Source of the DNA: Pseudomonas oligotrophica
Lineage (GTDB): Bacteria > Pseudomonadota > Gammaproteobacteria > Pseudomonadales > Pseudomonadaceae
NCBI RefSeq assembly: GCF_021726475.1
Contig: NZ_JAKJRU010000002.1
Span: 372,001 to 436,000 of the forward strand
DNA length: 64,000 nucleotides
Reading direction: 5' to 3'
In this document: positions 45,803-55,193 of the stretch, piece by piece
How the letters are laid out: the number at the start of each line of letters is the position of its first letter
How positions within the stretch are numbered: position 1 is the first letter of the stretch
Notes under the pieces: generated by a model
Seen by the model: the letters and a program-made list of their open reading frames with translations, nothing else
The model's database searches: none
Told to the model about the DNA's origin: nothing
Made by a program: the position numbers and the translations under genes

Positions 45803-48037
45803 TCAGCTGTCCTTGAGGCGGCGCAGGTTGCCGATGACCGACTCCAGTGCCCGGTCGAACAGCAGGGTGTCGTTGAGCAGGCGGATCGCGCCGCGGCGGA
45901 ATTCGAGGGCCAGGCCGGTACGGGTCTTCTCGAGGACCTTCATGCCGGTCCTGTTGACGAAGATGAACTTGCCGGTCGGCTTGATGATGGCCGCCAGTTT
46001 GCAGCGCAGCTTGTGTTCCTCGTCCTCCTGGAATTCCACCCAGCTGCCGACGCGCAGGTTGTCGACGCGCGCCAGGGCCTCGTCGTCGGCATCCAGGTTC
46101 GCCTGCTGCTCGGGTTCGCGGCTCTCGCCCGGCGCGAGCAGGACGATCTGCTCGACCACCTCGACCATGGCCGGGGTGGCGGGCGCGGCGGCCGCGGCCG
46201 GCAGTTCGGCCTGCGGGGGGCTGCCCGGCTGCTCGGCCTGCTGCATGGTGCGCAGGTGCAGCGCTTCGAGCTCGGTGAAGAAATGCCCCGTGGAGAAGGG
46301 ATCGAATGCCGCACTGGTCAGGCCGTCGCGCAGTGCCTTGAGCAGGCCGGGCATCAGCTCGAGCATGCGCGCGCGGGACGTGGCATCCTCGTGCGGCGTG
46401 ACGCTCCAGATCAGCTCGTCCATGGTGTCCAGCGCTGCCTGCCACTGCTCGGACTGGGTGCCGTGCTTCAGGCAGGTCAGCAGCAGTACCTTGCTCCAGG
46501 CCTCCTGCAGCAGGCGCACCACCACTTCGGGCAGCGTCTTGCCGAGCAGGCGCTCGTTGAGTGCGAATTCCACTTCCTGGCGGGCCAACTCGGCCTTGGC
46601 GCGACCCTCCTCGGCATCGCGGGTGCGCTGCTCGAGCAGTTCGCTGCGCCGGCGCTCGTCGCCGACGAAGGCGAGGAAGTCGGCGAGCAGTTCGGCGAAG
46701 ATCAGCGGATCGTCGCTGAAGTCGCTCTGCAGGCGCGCCACCACCTGTTCGATCTTGTGGTACAGGCTGTCGCGCTGGGTTTCGTCCTGGTCGCCCCAGC
46801 CCATCGCGGCCGAGGCGATCTCGTTGAGCAGGCGCCGTGCCGGGTGGCTGCCGCGACTGAAGAAGGTCTTGTCGAGCACGGCCACCTTCAGCAGGGGGAT
46901 CTGCAGGCGGCCGATCAGCGCCTTCAGCGAATCAGGCAGGTTGCGGTCGTCGAGGATGAAGTCGAACAGCATCGACACCAGGTTGATGACGTCCTCGTCC
47001 ACCTGGCCGACGATGCGCGACTTGCCGGTCTTGGCGCTGACCCGCTCGAGCAGCTGGCCGAGCTGTTGCTGCATGTCGTAGTCGTCGAGCGACGCCGGGG
47101 CGCGGACCTGCAGGTGCGAGAGCAGGCGCAGCAGGTCGCCGGTGCTGATCGGCACGGCGTCGCGTGGCGTATTGCGTGCGGGCAGCGCGCTGCTGTCGCG
47201 CAGTTCGGCGAGCAGGTTCTGCAGGGCGGAAAAGGCCGCCTCCTGCAGGTCGTCATGGAGCGGGGCGTTGGCCTGGCTCGTGCTGCCGGTCGCTGCCGAG
47301 GTCGTTGCGGCCGGGCGCGACGGTTGTGTCCGGCGCGGCGCTGCGGATTGCAGTTCGGGCAGGATGCCGGCGGCGGACAGGGTCAGGTTGGCCTCGGCAT
47401 AGAGGTTGTCGAGTTCGCTGAGCAGGTGTTTTTCGAACAGCTTGTAGATGATCAGCTTGACCCGGATGTTCACCCCAAGGTCGCTGCAGGCCTTGACGAA
47501 GCAGTCGCAGATGGCAAGCGGGCCGAGCGGATTGCTCTTGTCGTCGAGCTTGCTGCTGACCAGGGTATTCATGCGCGTGGTCAGGTGGCTGAGCGGCGTG
47601 GCGGCGCGCCCGATCACCTTGGCGACCATGGCGTCGATCGCGACGGTTTCCTCCAGCTCGTCGTTCTGCACCAGGCTGAGGCTGTCCCGCGAGACGTCCT
47701 CGAGTTGCGGCGGCTTGCCGATCTGGTACTGGTTCAGCGCAACGAAGGATTCGAACAGGTTCTGCAGGAAGGCGCGCTCGATGGTGCGGCGCTTCATGCG
47801 CAGGTCGCGCATGGCCTCGAAGAAAGCGTTCTGTTCGGCATTGCTGGCGGCGCGGTCGGCGATTTCGAAGAGCGAGTCGTCAGCGCTGTCGAAGAGGGCC
47901 TGCAGGCCCTGGCGCAGCTGCTGCGCTGCCTTGTCGCGCACGCTGATGATCGCCACCGGCAGCCGGGCGGCGGGCGAGGCCTGCCGGTGCTCGGGCGCGG
48001 CTTTGTTCAGGTGCACCACTTTGGCATCAGTTCGCAT
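45803..48037 (-). CDS. DUF1631 family protein
   Basis: A 744-residue cytoplasmic-looking protein of the DUF1631 family, with no established function. It is largely helical and acidic, with SYHKIEQVVARL-like amphipathic stretches, an Ala/Pro/Ser-rich linker at about 250-275, a second one near 615-640, and a C-terminal ~90-residue beta-type domain (RVGSWVEFQEDEEHKLRCKL; KFIFVNRTGMKVLEK) that looks like the PilZ-related end of this family. The ATG at 48037 (MRTDAKVVHLNKA) has AGGAGA about six bases ahead. An upstream extension of 29 codons is not supported. Confidence 0.8.
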   Translation of the reverse strand: MRTDAKVVHLNKAAPEHRQASPAARLPVAIISVRDKAAQQLRQGLQALFDSADDSLFEIADRAASNAEQNAFFEAMRDLRMKRRTIERAFLQNLFESFVALNQYQIGKPPQLEDVSRDSLSLVQNDELEETVAIDAMVAKVIGRAATPLSHLTTRMNTLVSSKLDDKSNPLGPLAICDCFVKACSDLGVNIRVKLIIYKLFEKHLLSELDNLYAEANLTLSAAGILPELQSAAPRRTQPSRPAATTSAATGSTSQANAPLHDDLQEAAFSALQNLLAELRDSSALPARNTPRDAVPISTGDLLRLLSHLQVRAPASLDDYDMQQQLGQLLERVSAKTGKSRIVGQVDEDVINLVSMLFDFILDDRNLPDSLKALIGRLQIPLLKVAVLDKTFFSRGSHPARRLLNEIASAAMGWGDQDETQRDSLYHKIEQVVARLQSDFSDDPLIFAELLADFLAFVGDERRRSELLEQRTRDAEEGRAKAELARQEVEFALNERLLGKTLPEVVVRLLQEAWSKVLLLTCLKHGTQSEQWQAALDTMDELIWSVTPHEDATSRARMLELMPGLLKALRDGLTSAAFDPFSTGHFFTELEALHLRTMQQAEQPGSPPQAELPAAAAAPATPAMVEVVEQIVLLAPGESREPEQQANLDADDEALARVDNLRVGSWVEFQEDEEHKLRCKLAAIIKPTGKFIFVNRTGMKVLEKTRTGLALEFRRGAIRLLNDTLLFDRALESVIGNLRRLKDS

Positions 48038-48408
48038 CGATTCTCCTGCGGCGCCGACCAGTTGGCGCAATGCTCTAGGTGTTCTGTTCGCAAAGGCAGC
48101 GGCAGGCCAGCGCTTTGCTAGCAATGCGCCACTATATTGGCGCTCAGCCGGTAAACCAGCGCAGCATACTCTCGCGGTGGCGTTTTACAACGGCGCCGAC
48201 GGGGTAGATGTCGTTTTCATGGCGCCATGCTTTTGAATGCTGCGCAAGTATATGGCCGCGCCTCCCAATCGCTGGCGTCACGCCTGCACTGGACATGATG
48301 GACCTCACAAATGGCCGGTCGTTTTCCGCTGGACGGTAAAAAAGGCCGGCGCTGCACGGGGCAAGGCCAGCCCTTATACTTCGGCGCAACCCCTCTGGAG
48401 CGCTTTCC
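48038..48408. other. 371-bp divergent intergenic region, DUF1631 gene / nadC
   Basis: No gene is visible. It holds an 18-bp inverted repeat GCGCCA-N6-TGGCGC at 48127-48144 whose centre reads TATAGT on the minus strand (a possible -10 for the DUF1631 gene), and a TATACT hexamer at 48375-48380, a possible -10 for nadC. Short open frames here have no convincing start or composition. Confidence 0.5.
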
Positions 48409-49257
48409 ATGCCGAATCTGACCCTTGCCGACCTGACCGCAGAAATCGAGGCCAACGTGCGCCGCGCCCTGGCCGAGGACGTGGGCAGCGGCGACATCAC
48501 CGCGCAGCTGATCCCGGCCGAGCGCCTGGCGCATGCAGCGGTCATCACCCGCGAGGCCGCAGTCATCGCCGGCACGGCCTGGGTCGACGCGGTGTTCCGC
48601 CGCCTGGATCCGCGGGTTGCGGTGCATTGGCAGGTGGCCGACGGCGAGCGGGTCCCGGCCGATCGCCTGCTCTTCACCCTCGAAGGGCCGGCCCGTTCGC
48701 TGCTGACCGGCGAGCGCACGGCGCTCAATTTCCTGCAGACGCTGTCCGGCGTCGCCACCCGTTGCCGGCACTACGCCGACCTGGTCGAGGGCACTGGCGT
48801 GCGCCTGCTCGATACCCGCAAGACGCTGCCGGGGCTGCGTCTGGCGCAGAAGTACGCGGTGACCTGCGGCGGCTGCGACAACCACCGGATCGGCCTCTAC
48901 GACGCCTTCCTGATCAAGGAGAACCACATCGCCGCCTGCGGTGGTATCGCCGCCGCGGTCGAGGCGGCACGCCATATCGCGCCGGGCAAGCCGGTGGAGG
49001 TGGAGGTGGAAAGCCTGGACGAGCTGGAGCAGGCACTGGCCGCCGCTGCGGACATCGTCATGCTCGACGAGCTGAGCCTGGACGACATGCGCAGTGCCGT
49101 CGCCATGACGGCCGGGCGGGCGAAGCTGGAGGCGTCGGGCGGGATCAGTGACGACACCCTGCGGCGGGTGGCCGAGACCGGAGTGGACTACATCTCCATC
49201 GGCGCACTGACCAAGCATGTGCAGGCGGTGGATCTGTCGATGCGCTTGCAGCAGTAG
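48409..49257 (+). CDS. nadC: Nicotinate-nucleotide pyrophosphorylase (quinolinate phosphoribosyltransferase)
   Basis: Converts quinolinate and PRPP to nicotinate mononucleotide in de novo NAD synthesis. The 282-residue product has [14 protein letters not shown] at the N-terminus, [37 protein letters not shown] and [12 protein letters not shown], which are the substrate and PRPP contacts of the family. It is monocistronic and converges on the YhcB gene. Confidence 0.96.
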   Translation: MPNLTLADLTAEIEANVRRALAEDVGSGDITAQLIPAERLAHAAVITREAAVIAGTAWVDAVFRRLDPRVAVHWQVADGERVPADRLLFTLEGPARSLLTGERTALNFLQTLSGVATRCRHYADLVEGTGVRLLDTRKTLPGLRLAQKYAVTCGGCDNHRIGLYDAFLIKENHIAACGGIAAAVEAARHIAPGKPVEVEVESLDELEQALAAAADIVMLDELSLDDMRSAVAMTAGRAKLEASGGISDDTLRRVAETGVDYISIGALTKHVQAVDLSMRLQQ

Positions 49258-49283
49258 GGCGGCGTTCGTCGCGAGGGTGGGCT

Positions 49284-49306
49284 GGACGGGGCAGGGTGCC
49301 CCGTCC
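49284..49306. terminator. Hairpin between the convergent nadC and YhcB genes
   Basis: GGACGGGGCA (49284-49293) and TGCCCCGTCC (49297-49306) form a perfect 10-bp stem with a three-base loop, 27 bp past nadC and 9 bp past the YhcB stop. No T tract on either strand. It probably serves both transcripts. Confidence 0.6.
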
Positions 49307-49314
49307 GGGCGGGG

Positions 49315-49746
49315 TCAGTGGCGGCTCTTCAGGCCGAAGTTCTCGTTCAGCGTCCCGGGGGTGTCGTCGCCCTTGGGCGCGTAGTCCTTCGGCGGTTCGG
49401 TGAAGGCCGGGGAGCTCAGGCGTTCGCGGCTGCCGTGTTGCTCTTCGCTGTGCAGGGCGGCGAGCAGGCGCTGGCGGGTCTGTTCGTCGAGGGCCAGTCG
49501 ATTGGCGCCGTCGGACAGGTGGTCCTGGATATCCTGGTAGCTGTTGGTCAGCTTGCGCAGCAGGCTGGCGGTGGTGTTGAAGTGCGTGACGACTTCGCTC
49601 TGGTAGGTGTCGAAGCGTTCCTGCAGGTCGTCGACCTGGCGCTGCGTGCGATTGGGCGCGGTGTTGCGCGCCACCAGAAAACCGATGGCGATGCCGACGA
49701 TCAAGCCGACGATCGGGAGCAACCAGGTCGCGAGGGTCTGTTCCAC
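49315..49746 (-). CDS. YhcB/ZapG (DUF1043) family protein
   Basis: A 143-residue protein with one N-terminal transmembrane segment (about 8-26, WLLPIVGLIVGIAIGFLVA) and a coiled-coil region (about 30-105, VDDLQERFDTYQSEVVTHF). The tail is Pro/Asp-rich and disordered. E. coli YhcB (ZapG) is needed for envelope integrity and links division and cell-wall growth. It diverges from the hydrolase gene. Confidence 0.85.
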   Translation of the reverse strand: MEQTLATWLLPIVGLIVGIAIGFLVARNTAPNRTQRQVDDLQERFDTYQSEVVTHFNTTASLLRKLTNSYQDIQDHLSDGANRLALDEQTRQRLLAALHSEEQHGSRERLSSPAFTEPPKDYAPKGDDTPGTLNENFGLKSRH

Positions 49747-49876
49747 GAGTCCTTCCTTCTATAAAAACGGCTGTGCTTACGTTAACGTCTCGTCCCTGCT
49801 CTGTATACCGCGAGGCATTCGGGGCAGCTGCTAAGCAAGACGAGTCGACTCGTCGCAAGGTCACGGAGTTCACCTT

Positions 49877-50509
49877 TTGTTGAAACGCGAAACCCCCATT
49901 GCCATCGACGGGCCCTGCGGCGTGCTCGAGGGGCTCTACCAGGACGAAGGCCAGGCCCAGGGGCTGGCGCTGATCTGCCATCCCAACCCGGTCAAGGGCG
50001 GCACCATGCTGAACAAGGTGGTCTCGACCCTGCAGCGCACCGCGCGCGATGCCGGATACAGCACGCTGCGCTTCAACTACCGCGGCGTCGGCGGCAGCGC
50101 CGGCAGCCACGACATGCAGCAGGGCGAGGTCGATGACGCCGAGGCGGCGCTGGACTGGCTGCTGGCGCAGCGCCCCGGGCTGCCGCTGGTGCTGCTCGGT
50201 TTCTCCTTTGGCGGCTTCGTCGCGGCCAGCCTGTTCGCCCGACTGCAGGCGCGCGGCATCGAGGTGCACAAGGTGTTCCTGGTGGCGCCGGCGGTATCGC
50301 GGCTGGAGGTTGCCGGCCTGCCCGCCGCTGGCCAGCTCGCCATCATCCAGCCCGAAGACGACGAGGTGATCGACCCGCAGACGGTCTATGCCTACTCGGC
50401 CGCGCTGGAGCGGCCCCACGAGCTGCTGAAAGTGGCAGAATGCGGCCACTTTTTCCACGGCAGGCTGGTCGAGCTGAAGGCGCTGGTCGCTCCGCGGCTG
50501 CAGGCCTGA
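49877..50509 (+). CDS. Alpha/beta hydrolase
   Basis: A 210-residue serine hydrolase of the short CocE/NonD-like type; the substrate is unknown. The catalytic triad is visible: nucleophile Ser in LGFSFGGFVAA, Asp in PEDDEVIDPQ, His in CGHFFHGRL; the oxyanion region is CHPNPVKGGTMLNKVV. No ATG is available near the N-terminus. TTG at 49877 (or 49880), with ACGGAG upstream, is used as start. The hydrolase-trpS-zapE order is conserved in Pseudomonas. Confidence 0.85.
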   Translation: MLKRETPIAIDGPCGVLEGLYQDEGQAQGLALICHPNPVKGGTMLNKVVSTLQRTARDAGYSTLRFNYRGVGGSAGSHDMQQGEVDDAEAALDWLLAQRPGLPLVLLGFSFGGFVAASLFARLQARGIEVHKVFLVAPAVSRLEVAGLPAAGQLAIIQPEDDEVIDPQTVYAYSAALERPHELLKVAECGHFFHGRLVELKALVAPRLQA

Positions 50510-50566
50510 CGCGACGCCCGCCCGGGCCGCCTCGCGGCCGGGCTGCCCCGATCGAGATCGAACGCG

Positions 50567-51928
50567 ATGAATACCCGAATCCTCACCGGCATCACCACCA
50601 CCGGTACGCCCCACCTGGGCAACTACGCTGGCGCCATCCGCCCGGCCATCGTCGCCAGCCGCGACGCGGCGGCCGATTCCTTCTACTTCCTCGCCGACTA
50701 CCATGCGCTGATCAAGTGCGATGACCCGCTGCGCATCCAGCGCTCGCGCCTGGAGATCGCCGCCACCTGGCTGGCCTGCGGGCTCGACGCCGAGCGGGTG
50801 ACCTTCTACCGGCAGTCGGACATTCCCGAAATCCCCGAGCTGACCTGGCTGCTGACCTGCGTCACTGCCAAGGGCCTGCTCAATCGCGCGCATGCCTACA
50901 AGGCGTCGGTGGACAGGAACCTCGAGAGCGGCGAAGACCCGGATGCCGGCGTGACCATGGGCCTGTACAGCTACCCGGTGCTGATGGCGGCGGACATCCT
51001 GATGTTCAACGCGCACAAGGTGCCGGTGGGGCGCGACCAGATCCAGCACGTGGAAATGGCCCGTGACATCGCCCAGCGCTTCAACCACCTGTTCGGCCAG
51101 GGGCGCGAGCTGTTCACCTTGCCCGAGGCGGTGATCGAGGAAAGCGTCGCCACCCTGCCCGGGCTCGATGGACGCAAGATGTCCAAGAGCTACGACAACA
51201 CCATCCCGCTGTTCGGCTCGGCCAGGCAGCTCAAGGATGCGGTGGCGCGCATCGTCACCGACTCGAAGCTGCCGGGCGAGGCCAAGGACCCGGACAGTTC
51301 TCACCTCTACACGCTCTATCAGGCCTTCGCCAGCGGAGAGCAGCTGGCTGCGTTCCGCGCCGAGCTGCTCGACGGCCTGGCCTGGGGGGAGGCCAAGCAG
51401 CGGCTGTTCCAGCTGCTCGACGCCGAGCTGGGCGAGGCGCGCGAGCGCTATGCGCAGCTGATCGCCAAGCCGGCGGAGCTGGAGGACATCCTCCAGGCCG
51501 GCGCCGCCAAGGCGCGCCGCATCGCCACGCCGTTCCTTGGCGAACTGCGCGAGGCGGTGGGCCTGCGCAGCTTCCGCAGCCAGGCCCAGGTGGTCGCACC
51601 GGCGAAGAAGAAGGCCAGCAAGGCCGCCCGTTTCGCCAGCTTCCGCGAGGCCGACGGCAGCTTCCGCTTCCGCTTCTTTGGCGCCGACGGCGAGGAGCTG
51701 CTGCTCTCGCGCCCGCTGAGCAACCCGCAGGCCATCGGCGTGCTGACCCAGCGGCTGATCGCCGGCGGCCCCGATGCGCTGGAGCTGCGCGAGGACGAAG
51801 GCACGCAGTTCACCCTCTGGCTGGACGACGAGTGCGTCGCCGACAGCCCGAGCTTCGCCGATCCGGACGCCCTGGATGCCGCCATGCTGCGTGTGCGCGA
51901 AGCCATCGCCACGCTCGTCCAGGACTGA
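50567..51928 (+). CDS. trpS: Tryptophanyl-tRNA synthetase with C-terminal extension
   Basis: Class I synthetase of 453 residues that charges tRNA-Trp. The HIGH-type motif is TPHLGN (14-19) and the KMSKS loop is at 204-208. The usual enzyme ends near residue 335-340; here a basic linker ([13 protein letters not shown]) leads to an additional ~90-residue domain ([30 protein letters not shown]). Such an extension is common in Pseudomonas TrpS and its role is not known to me. It follows the hydrolase by 57 bp. Confidence 0.94.
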   Translation: MNTRILTGITTTGTPHLGNYAGAIRPAIVASRDAAADSFYFLADYHALIKCDDPLRIQRSRLEIAATWLACGLDAERVTFYRQSDIPEIPELTWLLTCVTAKGLLNRAHAYKASVDRNLESGEDPDAGVTMGLYSYPVLMAADILMFNAHKVPVGRDQIQHVEMARDIAQRFNHLFGQGRELFTLPEAVIEESVATLPGLDGRKMSKSYDNTIPLFGSARQLKDAVARIVTDSKLPGEAKDPDSSHLYTLYQAFASGEQLAAFRAELLDGLAWGEAKQRLFQLLDAELGEARERYAQLIAKPAELEDILQAGAAKARRIATPFLGELREAVGLRSFRSQAQVVAPAKKKASKAARFASFREADGSFRFRFFGADGEELLLSRPLSNPQAIGVLTQRLIAGGPDALELREDEGTQFTLWLDDECVADSPSFADPDALDAAMLRVREAIATLVQD

Positions 51929-52053
51929 TCGCCGGGCGGGCGGCATCCGGCCGGCCCGCCCGCATCCCGCCGCCTGTCGCACCTGTGCCGCCGCGCGCGG
52001 TCGAAGCCAGCGTCAGGCCCAAGGAGGACAGAGGTTTGAACGATCTGAGTAAA

Positions 52054-52082
52054 TTGCCAACCGCCGAGGGCGCGGCTAAAGT
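52054..52082 (+). promoter_or_regulatory. Sigma-70 promoter of zapE
   Basis: TTGCCA (52054-52059) and TAAAGT (52077-52082) are exactly 17 bp apart, 32 bp before the zapE ATG. It overlaps an upstream in-frame stretch that has AAGGAGG at 52021-52027 and a TTG at 52036. Confidence 0.65.
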
Positions 52083-52113
52083 GTCGGCCCCGTTTTCCAA
52101 CCCCGGCTCCGCC

Positions 52114-53208
52114 ATGACTCCTCTTGAGCGCTATCAGGCTGACCTGAAACGTCCCGATTTCTTCCACGATGCCGCACAGGAAAATGCCGTGCGCCATCTG
52201 CAGCGGCTGTACGACGACCTGCTGGCCAGCGAGCGCAACAACAGCGGGCTGTTCGGCAAGCTGTTCGGCAAGAAATCCCAGGAGCCGGTCAAGGGGCTGT
52301 ATTTCTGGGGCGGCGTGGGGCGCGGCAAGACCTACCTGGTCGACACTTTCTACGACGCGCTGCCGTTCAAGCAGAAGATGCGCACGCACTTCCACCGCTT
52401 CATGAAGCGCGTGCACGAGGAGATGAAGACCCTCAAGGGCGAGAAGAACCCGCTGACCATCATCGGCAAGCGCTTCGCCGACGAGGCACGGGTGATCTGC
52501 TTCGACGAGTTCTTCGTCTCCGACATCACCGACGCGATGATCCTCGCCACCCTGCTCGAAGAGCTGTTCAAGAACGGCGTGAGCCTGGTGGCGACCTCCA
52601 ATATCGTCCCCGACGGCCTGTACAAGGACGGCCTGCAGCGGGCGCGCTTCCTGCCGGCCATCGAACTGCTGAAGAAGCACACCGAGGTGGTCAACGTCGA
52701 CAGCGGCATCGACTACCGCCTGCGTGCCCTGGAGCAGGCCGAGCTCTACCACTTCCCGCTCGATGCCGAGGCCGAGCTGAGCCTGGAAAAGAGCTTCAAG
52801 AGCCTGCTCACCGAGAACTGCAAGGTGCTCGAGGACGAGGCGCTGATGATCGAGAACCGCGAGATCCGCGCGCGCAAGGTCGCCAACGATGTCGCCTGGT
52901 TCGAGTTCCGCTCCCTCTGCGACGGGCCGCGCAGCCAGAACGACTACATCGAGCTGGGCAAGATCTTCGAGGCGGTGCTGGTCTCCAACATCGAGCAGAT
53001 GAACGTCGCCAAGGACGACATGGCGCGGCGCTTCATCAACCTGGTCGACGAGTTCTACGACCGCAACGTCAAGCTGATCCTCTCCGCCGAGGTCGAGCTG
53101 AAGGACCTCTACGCCGGCGGCCGCCTGGAGTTCGAATTCCAGCGCACCCTGAGCCGCCTGCTGGAAATGCAGTCGCACGAATACCTCTCGCGCCCGCACA
53201 AGCCCTAG
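52114..53208 (+). CDS. zapE: Cell division ATPase ZapE (AFG1/YhcM-like)
   Basis: A 364-residue AFG1-family P-loop ATPase that associates with the division ring under stress. Walker A GGVGRGKT is at 66-73; IICFDEFFVSD-type Walker B is present as VICFDEFFVSDITDAM, and SNIVPDGLYKDGLQRARFLPAI is a family block. The ATG at 52114 begins MTPLERYQADLKRPDFFHD, the usual start. A TTG at 52036 behind a strong AAGGAGG would add 26 residues, but the promoter lies within that stretch. Confidence 0.93.
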   Translation: MTPLERYQADLKRPDFFHDAAQENAVRHLQRLYDDLLASERNNSGLFGKLFGKKSQEPVKGLYFWGGVGRGKTYLVDTFYDALPFKQKMRTHFHRFMKRVHEEMKTLKGEKNPLTIIGKRFADEARVICFDEFFVSDITDAMILATLLEELFKNGVSLVATSNIVPDGLYKDGLQRARFLPAIELLKKHTEVVNVDSGIDYRLRALEQAELYHFPLDAEAELSLEKSFKSLLTENCKVLEDEALMIENREIRARKVANDVAWFEFRSLCDGPRSQNDYIELGKIFEAVLVSNIEQMNVAKDDMARRFINLVDEFYDRNVKLILSAEVELKDLYAGGRLEFEFQRTLSRLLEMQSHEYLSRPHKP

Positions 53209-53222
53209 GGAAACCCCGCAAG

Positions 53223-53256
53223 CGGCAAGCCCTGGCCGAGATGCCGAGGCTTGCCG
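53223..53256. repeat. Inverted repeat between convergent zapE and GlxA-type genes
   Basis: CGGCAAGCC (53223-53231) and GGCTTGCCG (53248-53256) form a 9-bp stem with a 16-base loop. It may act as a terminator for both genes, although no T tract follows. Confidence 0.45.
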
Positions 53257-53274
53257 GTCCCCTGCCTGACGCGG

Positions 53275-54267
53275 CTAGCCGCTCTTGTGCCGGTACTGCT
53301 GCCGATACTGGTTGGGTGACAGCTCGGTGTGCTGGCGGAACAACCGGGCGAAGAAGCTCGCGTCGTCGTAGCCCACCTCGTAGCTGATCGTCTTGATGCT
53401 CTTGCGCGTGGTCGAGAGCAGGTTCTTGGCCGTCTCGATGCGCAGGCGCTGCAGGTAGTGCAGCGGCTTGTCGCCGGTGGCGGCCTGGAAGCGGCGCATG
53501 AAGTTGCGGATGCTCATGCCATGGTCGCGGGCGACGTCCTCGAAGCGGAATTTCTCGGCGAAATGCTCTTCCAGCCATTCCTGGATCTGCAGCACGCGGG
53601 TATCCAGGTGCAGCTTCTGCCCGCCGAAGCCGAGCCGCCCGGGGCTGTAGCTGCGCTGGACCTCGAACAGCACGTCGCGGGCCATGCCCTGGGCGACGTT
53701 GGCGCCGCAGAAGCGCTCGATCAGGTGCATGTACAGGTCGCAGGAGGAGGTCGTGCCGCCGGCGCAGTAGAGGTTGTCGCTGTCGGTCAGGTGCTTGCCG
53801 CTGGCCAGCTGAACGCGCGGGAAGCGCTCGCTGAATTCGCGGGCGAAGCGCCAGTGCGTGGTCGCCTCGCGGTTGTCCAGCAGGCCGGCATGGGCCATCC
53901 AGAAGGCGCCGGTGGCTTCGCCGCAGATGGCGCTGCCGGCGGCATGCTGCTGGCGCAGCCAGGGCACCACCTGCCGATAGCGCGTCGACAGGGCGTCGAA
54001 ATTCGCCCAGAACGCCGGCAGGATCACCGCATCGGTCGGCTGCAGCGCCCCGTCGACGGCGATGCTGGTGCCGCTGAAGCTGCTGACCGGCTCGCCGTCG
54101 GGGCTCACCAGGCGGGTTTCGAAGGCCGGTTGCAGGGGCTGGCCCAGTTGCCTGGCCAGGCGCAGGCTGGCCATGTGGAAGAAATCCTTGGCCTGCATGA
54201 GGGTCGAAGCGAAGACCCCCTCGGTAGCCAGGATGCTGACGCTACGCAGCGAATGAGCGTTGGACAT
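53275..54267 (-). CDS. GlxA-family transcriptional regulator (GATase1-like + AraC-type HTH)
   Basis: A 330-residue regulator. The N-terminal DJ-1/PfpI-like domain (about 8-190) includes SAICGEATGAFWMAHAGLLD around the usual nucleophile elbow with a Cys. The C-terminal AraC/XylS DNA-binding domain (about 230-325) has two helix-turn-helix units: FEDVARDHGMSIRNFMRRFQ and SISYEVGYDD-type text ending FFARLFRQHTELSPNQYRQQ. Family members control catabolism of amines, arginine or carnitine; the effector here is unknown. The ATG at 54267 (MSNAHSLRSVSIL) is preferred to 54297. It diverges from the endonuclease V gene. Confidence 0.88.
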   Translation of the reverse strand: MSNAHSLRSVSILATEGVFASTLMQAKDFFHMASLRLARQLGQPLQPAFETRLVSPDGEPVSSFSGTSIAVDGALQPTDAVILPAFWANFDALSTRYRQVVPWLRQQHAAGSAICGEATGAFWMAHAGLLDNREATTHWRFAREFSERFPRVQLASGKHLTDSDNLYCAGGTTSSCDLYMHLIERFCGANVAQGMARDVLFEVQRSYSPGRLGFGGQKLHLDTRVLQIQEWLEEHFAEKFRFEDVARDHGMSIRNFMRRFQAATGDKPLHYLQRLRIETAKNLLSTTRKSIKTISYEVGYDDASFFARLFRQHTELSPNQYRQQYRHKSG

Positions 54268-54401
54268 GGTCGTTATTCTGATTGTTGTGTTGGCCATGGC
54301 AGGGTGAAACTGCCGAGTTGCGGCGGGAGCGTCCTATTTTTCCGTCGCGCTGTCCAGAGGCCAGCGCCACCGATTGCCCTCGAACCCGGGAGACGATGCA
54401 C

Positions 54402-55121
54402 ATGACCGCCAAGCCTTCGCCCTATCCGGCCAGCCCCTTCGGCGACTGGGACGGCAGCCCGGCCGCCGCCCGCGAACTGCAGAAGCAGCTCGCCGCCCAG
54501 GTGCGACTGGTCGACGATTTTCCCCGGCCGCTGCGGCTGGTCGCCGGCGTCGACGTCGGCTTCGAGGAGGGCGGCGCCATCACCCGGGCGGCGGTGGTGC
54601 TGCTCGCCGCGGACAGCCTGGAGGTCGTTGCCCAGAGCCTGGCGCGCATCCCGACCTCGATGCCCTACGTGCCCGGGCTGCTGTCGTTCCGCGAGCTGCC
54701 GGCGCTGCTGCAGGCCCTCGCCGCGCTGCCCGAGGTGCCCGACCTGATCTTTTCCGATGGCCATGGCATCGCCCACCCGCGCCGGCTGGGCATCGCCGCG
54801 CACCTGGGCGTGGTCACCGGGCTGCCGACCATCGGCGTGGCGAAGAAGATCCTCTGTGGCGAGCACGAGCCGCTGGGCGAGCAGCGCGGCGACCGCGTGC
54901 CGCTGCGCGACCGTGCGGGCGAGGTCATCGGCAGCGTGCTGCGCAGCAAGGAGCGGGTGCGCCCGCTGATCATCTCGCCGGGCAACCGTGTCAGCCTGGA
55001 CAGCGCGCCGGAGCTGGTGATGCGCTACGTCACCCGCTACCGCCTGCCGGAGCCGACGCGCCTGGCCGACCGCCTGGCCTCGCGGCGCGAGGAGAAGGCC
55101 GCCGCGCGCAGGTCCGGCTGA
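54402..55121 (+). CDS. nfi: Endonuclease V (deoxyinosine 3' endonuclease)
   Basis: Cuts DNA next to deoxyinosine, the product of adenine deamination. The 239-residue protein shows the metal-binding and catalytic residues D51 (VAGVDVGF), E98 (PGLLSFRE), D119 ([13 protein letters not shown]) and a lysine in GVAKKIL. The ATG at 54402 has GGGAG nine bases upstream; an ATG two codons earlier (54396) is too close to it. The downstream ampD begins 72 bp later. Confidence 0.93.
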   Translation: MTAKPSPYPASPFGDWDGSPAAARELQKQLAAQVRLVDDFPRPLRLVAGVDVGFEEGGAITRAAVVLLAADSLEVVAQSLARIPTSMPYVPGLLSFRELPALLQALAALPEVPDLIFSDGHGIAHPRRLGIAAHLGVVTGLPTIGVAKKILCGEHEPLGEQRGDRVPLRDRAGEVIGSVLRSKERVRPLIISPGNRVSLDSAPELVMRYVTRYRLPEPTRLADRLASRREEKAAARRSG

Positions 55122-55193
55122 GGCGGCCGCGGGCTTGCAGGCGCAGCGGCGCTGGGGCTAGCCTGCGCGCTGAGCAACCCGAGGACCGCCCCC

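Noticed and set aside
49145-51982. 945-codon open frame antisense to trpS and the hydrolase
   Set aside because: It spans several real genes on both strands and intergenic DNA and has no recognisable domain.
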